From Ephemerocybe angulata (Eukaryota > Basidiomycota > Agaricomycetes > Agaricales > Psathyrellaceae), in the NCBI GenBank assembly GCA_013368325.1, contig JAACJK010000001.1:1054001-1118000 (forward strand): 64,000 bases of DNA. Reading direction: 5' to 3'. Below, in pieces: positions 33,844 through 47,744 of the stretch. Each line of letters starts with the position of its first letter. The first letter of the stretch is position 1. The position numbers and the translations under genes are program-made. Below the pieces are notes generated by a model. That model was not told the origin of the DNA. It saw only the letters and a program-made list of their open reading frames with translations, and did not search any database.

Positions 33844-35330
33844 TATGGGTGCTATGTGGATTTAAAGGCAGCTTACCCTGCAACCTTATCAGGTCTTTCT
33901 TCGAAGCGCTCGAGATAAAACAAGCCACGTTTGGACATGTTAGGGAAACCGATATGACGTCGATTATATAACGACTTGCTCGGCATAAAGAGGATGGATA
34001 GGACTGAGGCTGGGTTCCAGAGAATGACGAGCTAGGATTGTGCAATACCTGTCGAGGACTCGAATTCAGGACTGACTGGAAAGTTCAGATCTTTACATGA
34101 CCCTGACGAAACTTGAACCCCAGCCTAAAGTACAACTCTCTGAGCATGAGCGGTATCAAGCCCTCTGTGAGGTCAGACATAGCAGTGTCACAACCATGTC
34201 CTGCTGAGGAACCTGGTTGGCAAAGGTCAGGGAAAGAGCTCAGATTCCACTAGTGCCGTACTCTGTAGGTACCTCAACTTGGTGCTGGGGGTTCGTAAGG
34301 CTACAGCTTCATCTAGAGAGCAAAGGGAGTGAATGATTCCCTTGAGATGTGATTTGAAAAAGGCAGCTGACCTTGAACTGAGGTGAGTGTCCAGAGCAAA
34401 AGCATTTGAGGCAACCTGTCTGCGCGCGCGCCTATTTCAGGCCAACCGGTGTTCACTGTTGTGACGATCAAAAGAAGCAAAAACCACAGCACCTGGGATT
34501 CCCGCGTGGTCCCCCACCGTGGTACTAACTAGGCGGCACACCGGTTAACTGCGCAGATCGGACGGGATGCGGTGTTTTCGATGTCCTATGGCCGTGGATA
34601 TCTGTACACCTGGTAATTCCCCCATGTACCCCCTAATCTAGGGGCTTTTCTGGCCTGGGTTGCCTGTCGTTGTATACCAGATGATGGAAAGGTAGCTAAG
34701 GGTATGATATTCTTCATTTATATGGCTTTAGCGGACTTTACAGCTGCTTCTGTGCTCGGTACTATGGTGCGTGGCTGAGGTTGGCGCGCGCGGATTGCCG
34801 AAGTCGTGTGAAAATGATTCGCATGCCGATTTGAGGGGTGGACGGCGATGGGCGGTGCACGTTAGTCTCGTCAACCCGCCTCTAGTTTGAGCTTTTAGAG
34901 AAGACAATCGCTCTCTAATCGTGCACGTCACAAACCTGCCCAGGCAAACACCTGAACCAACATCCAAATCCAATTGAAATGCAAACCTTGCCTTTGGCTA
35001 TGGGCCACAAAAACTGCCACAGGGGAGCGTATCGTGATATTTGAGAACTCATTTCATATTAGAGGATAGCTAGTAGTTTATGGACGTGAAAGGCATGTAG
35101 GCGCGTGTACAAGTCGTCATTGAAAAGTTGAAGCAGACGTGGCAAGTAGGAACAGTATATAATGTTATAAATCGATGAATCAAGGCGAAGATATCAATAC
35201 AAGGTCCAAGAACGAAGGGTCAAGGTCAATGAAAGCCAATACACAATCCGACAAGCCTCAGCAAAAGAAAAGAACGACGGCCGCCGGTCAATCATCCAAA
35301 TCAATTCTTCAAGAACGAAAGATAACCATC
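33844..35330. other. Intergenic, no gene seen
   Basis: AT-rich and without open frames of note on either strand. It probably holds the 3' untranslated ends of the two flanking genes, which converge on it. Confidence 0.45.
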
Positions 35331-36928
35331 TCAACGCCTCCTCGAAGGCGCTTCAACACCCAACCGCTCACTCTCCCTCATTTCATCCTCCAGATACATG
35401 CTCACACTCCCCATACTCCCAATAACACTCTCCATCTCATCATACGTATCACCATTCTTCCTGAACCCCCCAAGCTGGATGTACTTCTGCTCGACCTTGA
35501 CAGGGAGCGCCTTCTCCTTCCCCGTCCCCTTCTTCAGCTCCCGAATGATCCTCGTCTGCTTGTTCTCCCCGAACCGACTCTCCTTCGCCGAAGGTTCCAA
35601 ATCCCACCCCAGTATATCAGGTGTGAAGAAGATGCTGGCACTGGATGACTCCCCCTCTGAGTCGACGTCCACGTCGCGTGGGGTGAGGGGAGTGAGCGGG
35701 GGCAGGTAGAGCTCGGGCGGGGGGTTCTTCACGGGAGCGCGGCCTAGAGCCGCTGGGACGCGGACGGGAGACTTCCTCGGTGGGGAGGGGGAAGGCGAGT
35801 TGGAGGGCGAGGCAAAGGGAGAAGAGGATGCGGATAGAGGAGCATTAGGTTCGGCGCGTCCGGGCTCCCTCGACTTCTTCAGCCTTGCGGCTGTGGTAGA
35901 TACATACGCGGGAGCGGGTGCCGAGGAAGGAGGGACGAGGGACTTCCGTACGGGTCTCGAAGGGCTCCGAGAGGAGGCTGAACTCTTCTTTACAGGGCGT
36001 CGCTTAATGTCCTTCGGAGGGAGTGCCGGTGGGGAAGGTTCCTCCTCTTCCTCGCCCATCTTAGCGGACAAAGGCAGGGAGACTTGGGTCGCAGACAACG
36101 GAATGGGCACAGGGGAAGAGATCTGCTTCTTGAGAGCTGAGGCGGACGCAGGTGGAGATGCAGCCGTCGTCTGCCCTTTCTTCTCCTGATACAACCTACA
36201 TGTCTCCTCGTACCCCAGAGGGATCTTCGCAAAGTTCGCGTCGATCTTGCCTTGGTCGGGAAGAGTGGTGTTTGAAGGGAGCGGGATGGGGTTCGAAATC
36301 ACTGGTTTCGCCTTTGCCTTGCCAGGTGCGTACTTGCCAGACTCGCTCCTTTTCAGGTCGCTAGCGGGGACGCCAGTGGAAGGGGTCGGCGGTTTGGAGG
36401 AGGACGAGGGCTGAAGTTTCTTGAGGAGGCTTCCGCTCCGTTGCATCTTGGGCTTGTCGGCTTTCGGCTCGCTCAGCTCGAAGGGGTCGATCCCGTCGGA
36501 TTTACGTGGTTTCCTGGTTAATGTGGCTGTTGGATCAGTAAACGAGAAAATGGGAGACAAAGCACAAGACTCACGGAGCGAACCTCCAAAGGGCCTTTTT
36601 CGAGGGCGAAATGTTATCGAGCTCGGGCCTGCCGTTCTCCCCGCTCACTCGAGGGGCTCGTCGAGAGGATACTTGCTTGGCGCCATCCATGTCGATGAAG
36701 CTCCCGTCGTACTCGTATTGGGAGGACGAAGCAGACGCGGGCGTCCTGGGGCGCGCGGAGCTGGCGCCGGTCGATATGCTGAATTCTGAATGGCTGTTCC
36801 CGCCCTCGTAGAACTATTCAGACAAGCATCGTCAGTGGCTGCTTTAGTGGCTCAGTAACACGAGGATCGAGACGTACTGTATAAGGCATATCGTTGCTCG
36901 AAGAGGAGGAACGGCTTTCATCGCACAT
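35331..36928 (-). CDS. Uncharacterised Ser/Pro-rich protein
   Basis: Exons 36928-36878, 36813-36575 and 36513-35331 give 490 aa. I do not recognise a family. It is low complexity and probably disordered. The N-terminus has Ser runs, YEYDGSFIDMDG and KKALWRFAPKPRK. The middle is rich in Ser/Pro/Lys with SH3-ligand-like PPALPPK and repeated SPSP. A more ordered acidic/basic part near the end reads FFTPDILGWDLEP, then KQTRIIRELKKGTGKEK, then KYIQLGGFRKNGDTYDEMESVIGS. It could be a scaffold or cytoskeletal regulator, but that is a guess. All three junctions use good splice signals. Confidence 0.6.
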
Positions 36929-37712
36929 TATGGGGACACTGATTTGGGCTTTCGTTATTTTGCCTTTAGGAATCGAGGGCGCCATCCTTGGTATTATATA
37001 GAACAGGGAGATAAAGAGGGAGGCGTGGAGAGGCGAGCACCGGGAACCAACGAGAGAAAGAGATGGTCCAACCCGAAGTACGCGTTTATTTTATACGGCG
37101 CGTGGTTGATGGTGGGCACAATGGCTTTGGCCTGCACCAGGCGCCTTGGGACAGGGTGTGGCCTAATACAGCAAGGGAGGGCTTTGACGCTTGGTCCAGT
37201 CACAATAGCGCCGCGCTGGGTCTGCTTGATGGGAGGGGCGGCGACATAGGATGAATGGCTTCGCAGGGGACACCTTTCATTAAGGCTTTAGTTTTCTTGC
37301 AAGGACATACCTCCAGGAGGCTGTGGCTTCCGAAGCCATTGTCGATCGGTGCAAGCAAAGGCATTGCGCATTGTCGGAGGCGGCAAAGCAACGAACTAGG
37401 ATTATGACGGGAAAACATGCAGCAATAGCTGAATGGAGCTCAAAGCCATGGCATGGTCTATGCAGGTCGAGTTTCCCATCCGGGCACGTTGCAGTAACCT
37501 GCACTTACCAGAGTGCAGGTCCGTCGCCGATATTGAATTCCTGTGCAGATACAGTCGCCGAACCAGTGCAGATTAGCCTGCGGCGTCTAGAGAGATAGCC
37601 AGTCGCCAGATAGCAAGACCCTGTTGTGCAAGAGGATCTTCCGATGAACAAGAGCTCGGTAAGTCGATGAGTTCTTGGTCTGTGACTTGGGTAGGGTCGA
37701 GCACATCGTGGT

Positions 37713-40698
37713 ATGGAGCAAAATGCCTCGTGGGATCAACGCCCGCAATGGCACCCACTCGACAGCGACCAGCGACCAGCCATCATCATCTTCCAAATCT
37801 TCTTCTCCTCGACAACCCTCAGCGCGATATACTCTCTGGGCCTAACAGGGGCCAACGACCGCGACGACCTACTGACGACGCTAGAGCCTAGCTGGCAGAA
37901 GCACCCAAATATCCCAGAAAACCCCTATTCCATCAAGGGTTGGACTGCAACCAAGTCGCCACCTTCTAGAAACTGGACGACACCGAAACCTATGCTCACC
38001 AGGCGACCCGACCTACGTCTAGAAGATGAAGATTACCTCGAGGAAGACATCGGCACGGCGTCCAGCCCTTACTTTTCCATCCCCTCCGCGTCGTCAGGCG
38101 CAAGCTCAGCGACCCTGAGCCTTGCTTCAAGCCGAAATGTGTCGACGACAGGGTTTCCAGCATCCTCAGCGATAGCGCCTAGATTCATGGAGAGCCTGAC
38201 GACTTTTCATGTTGGCTCGGACAGGGATGCGATGAGTAGAAGCTCGACGCATTCGAATTCGAGCTCAAATTTGAACCCACATACGCCGTCGCACCCGCAC
38301 GTAGGCTATTCGCCGTCTACGTCTTCGCTACCGCAGAAGCCACTCCATCTCAAGAGGCCCGGCGCGCATCTCTCGCGCTCGAATACGGCGCCGACGAGGA
38401 GTAGTCTGAGTGAGAGGAGGAAGGCGAAGCAGGAGAATGGATTGAAGAAGCTGCAACTTGAGGAGGATGTCGTAGTCAAGTTGAGAAGATGGGTACTGGG
38501 CATTGCTGTCGGTGCGTCCTCAACATCTGCCTATCCATGAATAGGGAGATCTTATAAACGGGATGCAGTGGAATTTGACCTGGACGACGGCCCTATGGTG
38601 TCAGGGATATACCCAACCATGGACCTCCTCCCCGGCGAAGAGGAGAATATGTGAGCAACCTACGTTTCTCAAGGCTAGATTCATGGCTTTAATATTATGC
38701 AGAGCATTCCTCGCATTCCCAGACTCACTGCAATTCGACCAAGGATCGCAAGTCCACTCATTTCGGATACGAAAATCGGACGAAACGACTGGTCCCAAGA
38801 CCTTGGACGGCTTCGTGTATGGAATCTCTCATTTCACACAGAAGCGAGACGCTGCGTCTAAACGAGGCTACCAACAAGTGTGTACATCTTCTTGGCCCTT
38901 GTGAACTTATGCTGATGCTGATAGAACTCAAGAGCTCCATTGTAATCTTAACACAATTTCAATACCCTGCTCTATTTTCTTCTCTGACATCTACCCTGGG
39001 ACCTATGTACCAGTCGCACGGCCTTACAATGCTCGAGAACGCTTGCAATAACATTTCCGGTTGGTGTGTTCTGCCGTTTACCATGTTTCGCCCAAACTGC
39101 TCTGACGGACCCGCAAGGAATTTAGGCCAGATCCTACCCCCGGCGTCACTTTGGAACTGGGATTCCTAGGTGCTACGCTACACGTGGAAATACCACACTC
39201 CGTGGACGCACAACAACTGACAGAGACGAGTTCCTTCAATGAGAAATACGACTCCCGGTTCCATGTAAGTCGCCCACCACACGTTTTCTAGATTTCCTCG
39301 TAGTATGAGTATGGAGTCCTGAGCGGTTACGACCAGATCTTAGCAACTTCAGCACCCTTCCACCCACCTCCACTACTTCTCTTCGAATCATGCATGGCGA
39401 ACCTCTGGTCAATATGGGAATGCCTTCTTCTCTGCGAGCCGCTCCTCGTGTTCGGATCGTCTCCAGCGCAGACGAGCCAGGCTGTGTGGTGGCTCCGGGA
39501 TCTCATCCGCCCAGTACGTTTAATTTGTCGTTAATCTCCCCTCCTAAGATCACAAACCGGTCAAATCTGCAGATACCCATGGCAGGCGACTTCCGGCCAT
39601 ATTTCACGATGCAGGACGCCGACCACGGCGCGTTAATCAACAGACTCCCTCCAAAACCCGGGCTGATAATGGGTGTGACGAACCCGTTCTTCGAGAAGTC
39701 GTGTAACCACTGGCCACATCTTCTCAGTCTAGGGAAACGGATAGCGTGAGCGTCTTTCCCGACCTTTACCTAGCGTGAGATTGACGAAACCCACGCAGGC
39801 CACAGACAGGGAACGGGAGTCCTTCCCTCGGGAGCAGCGCAGGCCCCGCGCCGGGATGGCGCACCAAGACGCATAAGCGGTACATCTCGAAAGACAGAGT
39901 CCTCCTCAAGAAGCTTGAGGCCGCATGTCGCGGCGACGATCGCGCACGTACGTGTTTCCTCCGTCCCTGTCTTAGGAACTGGGTCTCTAACGATCCTTCC
40001 AGGCGTCGCAGCATCTCTCGACCTCCGAAGACACTTCTGTTCCCGCACAACACAGTTTATAACGCCTCTTGCACGATATTTGAATACCCTTATACCCAAC
40101 CCGACGGAAGTCAGACATGCAAGAGCACGGACGAGCCCTAACGGCAACGGCCTAAACAGTGCTGGTATAGGCGGGGCCTCCTCGTCGTCCTTAAGGCTGA
40201 AGCCGTTTAGCACGGCCCAGTTCATGGAGAGTTTGAAGAAATACGGAAGCCCGTTACCGTTTAAGAGTACGGGGAAGCGGACCGAGTTCTATGAGAGGTA
40301 TGTTCAGAGCCGTTTTGCTCCTTCCTTTGTCTATTCCTCTTTTTGTTGGTATCGTTTGTTGACTGGCACTCGATACGTAGGTGGCTGAAGAGTCCGGCGT
40401 TTGGAGCTTGGCTTGTCCAGCAGGAGAATATTGTACATTCCATTTTGAATACCGATACGACAACCTAGGCTTTTGTTTATCCTCTTGGGCTGACGTGTGT
40501 AGACGCCGGCGGGGGATAGAATGCACTTCGGCTTGTGTCCGACATATGCGATGTCGGGAATGAACCAGCGGCGGTGGAGGTATGTCTTGTAAACGCTAAT
40601 TAACTTTCAAGGCAACCGACCTTTTCCGTTCCGTCGCTCAGTCAAGAATGAAGTGGGGCATATTGGGGTCGTCGTATGGGCGCCTAAATACACACTAG
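37713..40698 (+). CDS. DENND6-like DENN-domain protein
   Basis: This is probably a Rab guanine-nucleotide exchange factor acting in endosomal recycling, as known for animal DENND6 (FAM116). Twelve exons: 37713-38511, 38569-38650, 38703-38877, 38933-39063, 39126-39264, 39337-39513, 39573-39745, 39799-39947, 40003-40297, 40381-40432, 40520-40579 and 40612-40698 (772 aa). The first 260 residues are Ser-rich and fungal-specific. Next come the upstream DENN blocks: FDLDDGPMVSGIYP, NIAFLAFPDSLQFDQGS, DGFVYGISHFTQKRDA, SKRGYQQ, SIVILTQFQYPALFSSLTST and ENACNNISGWPDPTPG. The core DENN part has LLLCEPLLVFGSSPAQTS and WWLRDLIRP, DFRPYFTMQD and GVTNPFFEK. The C-terminal exons are the least certain: a stop at 40466-40468 would be used if the 40433-40519 intron is not spliced. 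The N-terminal start could also lie elsewhere. Confidence 0.82.
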
Positions 40699-42457
40699 AC
40701 CTTGTTGGGGCTTGTTTCGCACAATGGACCGGTTCTCGCGTTGTTAGCGCAGTTCCAAGGAGGAGGATTGGCTTCTGTGTGTACCCTTCGCAAGCCACAG
40801 TTCCTTTGTTTTACCTACATCTCACTCACCCCGTGCTATCCTAAAGGTAGACGCACACAAAAAAACTGTACAAGGATGAGACGTGCGCGGTGAAGTATCG
40901 TACTTATCGTTGTCAAAGGAACTCAATATGTAGAGCCTAACAACCCTCGGATATGCATTAGGAGGATAGTGGAAAATCGGGATGGCTAGAATAGATATAT
41001 TGACAGGCTCCCACGGTTGTAGTGGCCAATTGTGCTGGCTGTCATCATCCAGCTCGTCTTCCTGCTCTCCCGATAACCGTCTTGTTCTCCAACCCACCAC
41101 CTCCGGAAGTTAAACAAAGTACAATGGGATTCTTCATTCCTCGGAAGGCATAATCGAGCTCCGGTATCCCAACAGTGCGTCATGCGTAGTCCTCGTCGAA
41201 CTTTTCGCCTTTTCGGAAACTGAACGGCTCGAATTCCCCCTGCCCCAGATCTTTGGTTAATTCATCGCATTCCAGCTGTACGACGACATATGCCCAATAG
41301 CAGAGGACATAACGCCACCGACGACATGTCTTTTCACCACGTTGCCGCCGAAATTGCTTGTTGGGGAGACTTATCGTCGCCTCGTTTCGCAGTGGCGTTC
41401 TGCAGGCGCACTACGCCTCGTCGGACAGCCTACATCTCCATCTGCGAGCCGAGGTTTGCTTGACCCTGGTTCATTTCGACAAGCCGTTTTCCCGTCGAAG
41501 AAGATCATACCTGGCTCGGGATGGCTGCCATTCCGTCGCTGAGCATCGAGGCTAAGGTGGACATGCTTATCGCCGGAATGAGATTCCAGTCAGGGTCTTC
41601 CGTCTTGTGAATTTAGGGCCGCCGCTCATCCACTTTGGTTCGCTGCGTTCCGAAGCTATCGTTGCTTTGGAAGGCTGTTTCAGACTTCAGACTGAGCCGC
41701 AGTTATCAGGATTCGGTGGGGATACGTGGACTGTCGCCTCGAGGCTGTGGTTGCACCGACGACTGCGGCGTGCGCGACCGACGTTTCGGGGGCGCGATGC
41801 CGCTTCGGTGACTCGAATTGGTCACTTGATGCGACTCGTGTCCATTTCGGGGAATTGCCGACAAAGCAGCCCCGTCCTTTGTCGTCATAATTTCCGGTGC
41901 TGCTGCTCTGCCGGCTGTGCAATGACAATGCCACAAAGACATTGGTCTTTCTCAGCTGAGTTCCGATGCCCCACGCGTTATGCATGTGTTCCGACAAATG
42001 AGCCCCTCCTCTTCCGGGTTCCAGTGCAATCCCGGAGCGCACAGCACTCCACCTGTTGGCTCTGGAATTGGTTCGTTGGGTGAGTCTTCCATTTCCTTCT
42101 CTCCTTGGATTGCGCATGATGCTAAAGTAAATCAAGCAGAGATACGACATCTATCTGCCAACTACTGTAAAACAGATGAGATGTGCTGATCTTCTGCTGA
42201 TTCTTCACCATGGAGGTTTGTTGAGGGCGGGGCTAGCGTCCCAAATCGGGCATCGAGGGGGAGATGAACCGGGACGAGCTGCATCGCCACTTGTGATCCG
42301 AGCCTGACTCACCCGTGTCAGGCCACACATGGGGATAGCCTGGCTTGTTCCCAGGCGGGGACGGCTTTTGTTCTGGGAAACACAAATATCAAACCGGCGT
42401 GGGCTTCCCTTCCGACTGCTCTCCCACTTCCTACTTATTGACCCACCGAAGGTGTCA
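40699..42457. other. Intergenic, overlapping open frames of unclear value
   Basis: Open frames overlap on opposite strands at 41607-42083 (+) and 41680-42150 (-). Neither looks like a known family. Most of the region is probably the untranslated 3' end of the DENN gene and the promoter of the next gene. Confidence 0.35.
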
Positions 42458-43468
42458 ATGTCGGTCTCGCTCCTTCCGCCCTGCTCTGCACTTCCTCCTC
42501 CTACCTCCCTCATTCCACGCAAACGCACATCCTCGTTCTCATTCCCCTGCCCCACAGCCTTTGCCAATCCCCGTCCGGCCAAAGCACCGCGCATCTCTCA
42601 AATGGGAGCCCTCAGACGAACAGAGACCAGCTACACGCTGGAGCTGGAGCCAAGTACCAGCGACACCAGTAGCAGCAGCACTGGAACCCAGCAACACGTC
42701 CCAGTAGCCTCAAAGGGCGATGCCCCCATCATCCCATACCACCGCTCTCTGCAGTACCAGCAGGATCAAAGGAAAGCACGCCGCAAGCAGGCTGCGAAAC
42801 ACGACAAACACGACAATCTCACTGCTCTCCCAACGCACACCCCTCGGAAACTGGCTCCACAGCAGACCATGCCGCTGCTTGTAGGAGCCGCGCCTCCGCA
42901 GCAGTCTGCAACCCCTCGGGCCACATCGTCATCCGCGTCCTCCGCGTCCAAGACCCGCTCCTCGCGATCAAGAACACCCACCCCATCGTCATTGAAGCGC
43001 GCCGCACCCACTCTCAAAGCACCAGCACAAGTGATCTTGCCATCAGCCAACTCAAAGCATGCTGTGACGATTGTTACCACCGTGCGGACGAGCTCTCCCC
43101 TATCACCCGTGCGGACGTACCTTCCAGGCCGGCCTGTCTTTCCGCGATCGAAGGTTGAGCCAGATCTCTACAAGAAGGCACTCTTATCGAGAATGAAGCA
43201 GACGCAGGAGGGGAAGCAGATGGTCAAGCTTGGCCCGCGGTGCGCGATCTCGGTCTTGGCAGCCACCAACGATCTCGCGAAGATGATTGAGGAGCAGATG
43301 AAGAGGGAAGCGGAGCTTGACATCATCATGGGCGATGAGGATGAAGAAGAATGCGACAGCAAGCCCGTCGGCCTCTCTCATGCACCGACCATGTTGACCA
43401 ACTCGTGGGTCGCCATCGACGCACCCCCTGCCACCGAGGACTGGGTGATGATTGACTGTGCCGCCTAA
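42458..43468 (+). CDS. Uncharacterised basic, Ser/Thr/Pro-rich protein
   Basis: A single open frame of 336 aa from ATG 42458; codons upstream of it look non-coding. I do not recognise the family. Features: a QYQQDQRKARRKQAAKHDKHD basic stretch (basic region about 105-125), Ser/Ala/Pro-rich linker, and a more ordered C-terminal part (VEPDLYKKALLSRMKQTQEGKQ, LGPRCAISVLAATNDLAKMIEE, then an acidic IIMGDEDEEE and WVAIDAPPATEDWVMIDC). The repeated W-x-x-I-D motif at the end is distinctive. Downstream sequence is T/C-rich, as in 3' ends here. Confidence 0.6.
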   Translation: MSVSLLPPCSALPPPTSLIPRKRTSSFSFPCPTAFANPRPAKAPRISQMGALRRTETSYTLELEPSTSDTSSSSTGTQQHVPVASKGDAPIIPYHRSLQYQQDQRKARRKQAAKHDKHDNLTALPTHTPRKLAPQQTMPLLVGAAPPQQSATPRATSSSASSASKTRSSRSRTPTPSSLKRAAPTLKAPAQVILPSANSKHAVTIVTTVRTSSPLSPVRTYLPGRPVFPRSKVEPDLYKKALLSRMKQTQEGKQMVKLGPRCAISVLAATNDLAKMIEEQMKREAELDIIMGDEDEEECDSKPVGLSHAPTMLTNSWVAIDAPPATEDWVMIDCAA

Positions 43469-46400
43469 TGAGTCATTGCGACTCTAGCTTCAGCCATGCT
43501 CCACCTAGCCAGGCTTGAACAGTCTCTGAACCTCAACCCCTCGACAACACTCTTTTACGACCCTTTCATGAACTTCGACATCATAACCCACCATACCCCA
43601 TCCGTTATGCTGGCCCCTTTTTCTTTTAAATTATCCTTTTTGTTCAACCCTTCAGTCCGCCACGAACCTCCACCCTGTTGTCGTTGTTGTAGATGTATGG
43701 CCTTGCGCCTCATTTCGGACTATTGTCCTTCGTTTGTTGTTGTCTGTCTGTCTTTTAACTGGACGTTTGTACCTCCACCACCCACACCATCACCGTCTTC
43801 TGTATCATCCCTTGCCACCCTCGAGCCCATCCTTGTTGTTTGTTTGTAATACTGTCTGTCACACCACCACCACCACCACTGCCATTACTACTTCATATCT
43901 GGATTCTACTGTATGACCGCGTCTCTTCTTAAGTCTTTCTGCTTTCGTTCATCTGTTCAAAATTGGGTTTTCTGCTGCATTTGTACTTCTATCTCTACTC
44001 TCATAACAACACGCTAGCGTTTCTCGTTTTCATTCCCCTCGGTCATTAGACTTCAGAGTGTTCGACTTCTCTGTTTTGGGATGGTAACCTTCTTCACGCG
44101 CGGTAATGCCTCAACATTGTGCTGTGCAGCAGCAGTGGTAAGTACGGCTACTTGAGTACCGCAGCGGCGGCGTAGTTTCAGCTCTGGACTTGGGTACCTC
44201 CAATACGGACCCCCACATAGCCTAAAACGATAGTCAACCTTGAACATGGCTCGCATTCCTTCACATGCCTCACGCCCACCACGCCTCCACGGGCGCTTCT
44301 GGTAGGTTTGATTGAGTTCGACATATGTTGAGTTGTTCGCTTGCGGGACTTCGTCTGAACGGCAGAAGCTCTGGGAAGGCACCTTTGAACATACCTAAAA
44401 AGTACACTCTGGTTGGTTTCGAAGCAAGGAGGGTTCTCGTCACACGTACTTCAGCGTTCGCTCTGTGGGCGATTCGATCGTCAACGCGACATGGAAGAAC
44501 CTGAGAAGTACGAAATTCCGTAGTGTTCGTTAATTCTGAACTTCAAGAAAGTGGAGAGGGTAGATTGTATTGCCGTGAACGGTCAATGGGTTGCTACTAA
44601 CTTCATAGAGGCCGGCGATCTTTCGAAGGGGGGCCCAATTCATGTTCAGTTCGTCAACATGTTTATTCACGCTGCAAGTGTGCTTGGACTCATCAGGCAA
44701 CACAGTAACTAAGACCACTTCTATCAGCCGCATGTTAATTAACGGTGACGACAATCCTGTAGTGTAGTGGCTTGGGTGGATGTAGAGGGGGTAGAGTGGC
44801 TTGGTCACCATGCAAAGTCATGCCGAACTACCAACGCGGGCGAGCGGCCCCGCTGAAACGCAGCTGCATATAGGAGCGTAGCAACGCGGAAGGCGAATGG
44901 GTAGGACATCTGTCGCCGTTCCGTAGCAGAAGCAGGTGCAGAAACGGCGTAGCATATCCAATAGACCGCAGCCCGTTCCTAGAACATGCATGCAATGGCA
45001 GATTACTGGGGGTAGGTAAGCCGTTACGGTCGCGACTAAGTTCAGCTCGAGGGAGTGCGAGCGGGTGCCGAGAAATATACTTCCGATTCAACCATCAAAC
45101 TTCCGTTCGACCTTGGCCACCCCGATGCACCCAGGCTTCAGGCCTTCAGGCCCAGGGTCAAAAAGATAAGATAAGCTTGCCGGAAGTATTCTGGCCCCCT
45201 CGTCAACTACCGTGATCATTACTTCATCTGGGGTAGCACCCTCGAATGTACCCATGTAAGCTTGGCTGTTTGCTGAGCAGCTGCCGTACGTAGATATCTT
45301 CGCCTTTCCATATACTTAACCGTAGATGACCATCGCCGGATACCCGGTAGAACTCCTTGGGTGGTGTGGGGTGACCCGTTACGATATCAGAGGCCCCAGT
45401 ATAGAACTGTACACTTAACACGAGTTAGAAGCTACGAGCACCAAGCGGTGAGGGGAGCAGCGCACATTGGTAGCGGGGTTAAGGGCGTCCGAAGCTGCTT
45501 TGGTGGCGTTCCGGAGTCCTCGAACTTTCCCCGAGCTACTCCTCGAAACGGATATGTTAGAGCGCCCGGAGACGCTGCGGGCGAGTCGCAAACCAGTTCC
45601 CGGTTCGCCTGCTTGAGATTTAACCACCCGCAATGCAGGTGAGATATAAAGTAGGTGGCACTTTGAATCCCTGGGGTACAGATAGCCTTGACGCCCGAGA
45701 TAGAGAGACAATGACGAGGTGATTGGCGTCCAGGAACATGATTGAGTGTCAAGATAACGGCGGCAGAGAATCAGAGCCACCAGCAAGGCGGTCAGAGATA
45801 ATGCTCCCAAGTTTTCAACAACAGCGGCGTCGCCTAAAAAGACCCAATGGCGTCCTGCGACCTGAGGCTGAAGGCCTGGAGCCATGGTGGAACCGCGACT
45901 CGCGAATTTAGCATATCCGAGGAAGATTCCTGTTATCTCTATCGCAGAAATGCCCCGCTCCTTGCGACCTAATCGCACCCCGCTGACCGCCGGTGAACTG
46001 AGCACCAAGTTGGAGTATACCCATGCCGTGAAAAAAATTCGACCTGAGACGAGCGGCTAGGCACAGTGAGGTGCATCCAGTAAGAAGCTAAGAGCACACA
46101 AGCCAAGCAAACAGTCCATATGACACCCCGTTTTGCGGTCTACTCCGCCGAGTCCACCAGAGTCCACCCCAGTGCGCCTGCTTGAAAAGTGGTCGATTGA
46201 GCCATCAGACTGAGGTGAACCACTTTTTGCATCATGATGGTGATGAAGATGCAAATTCAGAGCATCAGTTCTTGATAATCAGACCGAGCATTGAGGGCTG
46301 AGTGAACAGAAGAGTTGATCAGGAAAAGGCCTAAGTCGGAGAAGGTGAGTTTGGTAATTGACGCTTTTCGCCGACTTTTCGCAGTGGAGTATCACCGACA

Positions 46401-47744
46401 CGAAAAGAACGACAGTCATGTCTTCACCAACAGAGAACTGATTAGACTAGGAAGAACGGAGGAGGTTACGTGTATAGAATGCTGACGAAGTTGAGGCCTT
46501 CATCTTGCGTGAGAGGCGTCTCATCTCCCAAGTGAGGAGAATGCGTACGGTGAATGTTGCAAGGTGATCCGCAGGGTTCGCTGATATAGCCCTGAACAAA
46601 TCCTAGGAGAGAATGTCGATGCGTATTAGTGTCTCAGCCATGAAGGCCGAATAGAGATGGGCGCCCGCTCAACGTAGTACGCCGTTCAAGGCCTGCTGTT
46701 CTAGTATCATTTTCCGACGCTGAAAGGTGTCACTGGTTCAGACTCCAGAGGTGGGGCATTCGGACGCTACGTCAAAAGTTTAACATTAGTTTTACAGTTC
46801 GTCATAACGAGCAGCACTCATCAGTGAATATGTACTAACTGGTCCTTTGGAACCTCCGCCCTCTTGTACAGACGGATACAGTGTCAACGGGTCAGACTTT
46901 TGATTCTTGAACGACGGCCGCTTCTCGAAAGCCAGGTCACCGGACGACGCAGCTGCCAGTAATGCGCGGCTATCGCCGAGGTAATACAGTCTCCGACTGA
47001 ATACTAATAAGCGCTTGGCACTGCCACGTTTATCCTTCTTCCACTCCTCCGTGATATCCATCTTGAAACCATCTCTTTGAAGGCACTGCTGCTCGAGGAG
47101 CACACGCACAAAGTGCGGCGCGCCCTTCCCACATTGCTTCCATGAGGAGTATATATCACCGGAGGGCAGGACTGAACCCGAGGCCGAGAGTGGCGGCAGA
47201 GTTGCAGCGCCCATGCTGCGATATCCGCGTTTTATGCATTTTACCCTGTCTGAGCTGACAGATACAAGGGTAAAATAACCTTTGAATACGTGGTTGCTTA
47301 TCCTTCCCATGTTCTCCGCAGTGTCCTCGCAGAAAGCATTCCTGCGAAAGGTCACATGCGCTTTTCAGACGTCGCTGCCGCAAAACCTCATAGCATGGCA
47401 ACTCCCGCTGACTGTTGGAAATGCATAGGAATACTGCATACGCATCTGCACTGGTAGCCACAAGGGGGAGGCTAGTAGGCGGGCGCCCTGAGGAGCGGCA
47501 ATCCTTTGTAGTACTTAAAACCTGCGGATTCACATCGTGAGGTAAGCTCTATTCATCACGTCATGATCTTCGGCGGTGCACGAGTACATACTTACAGATG
47601 CATATCCGAGGACCTTCTAATCCGTTTTAATTTGAGAAAGCCCGCTGACCATCTTCAGACTTCCACTCTTCCTCCCTTCTTTCAAGTCGCAGGCCGACAA
47701 CGCTACCACAGGACTCTGGAAGTCCAAGTGTCCGCTTCAATACA
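43469..47744. other. Gene-poor stretch of 4.3 kb
   Basis: No convincing gene. Open frames exist (45415-46008 -, 197 aa; 46792-47355 -, 187 aa; 45224-45421 -), but none resembles a family I know and they overlap frames on the other strand. The region may hold decayed genes or a long promoter for the membrane-protein cluster that follows. Confidence 0.4.
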
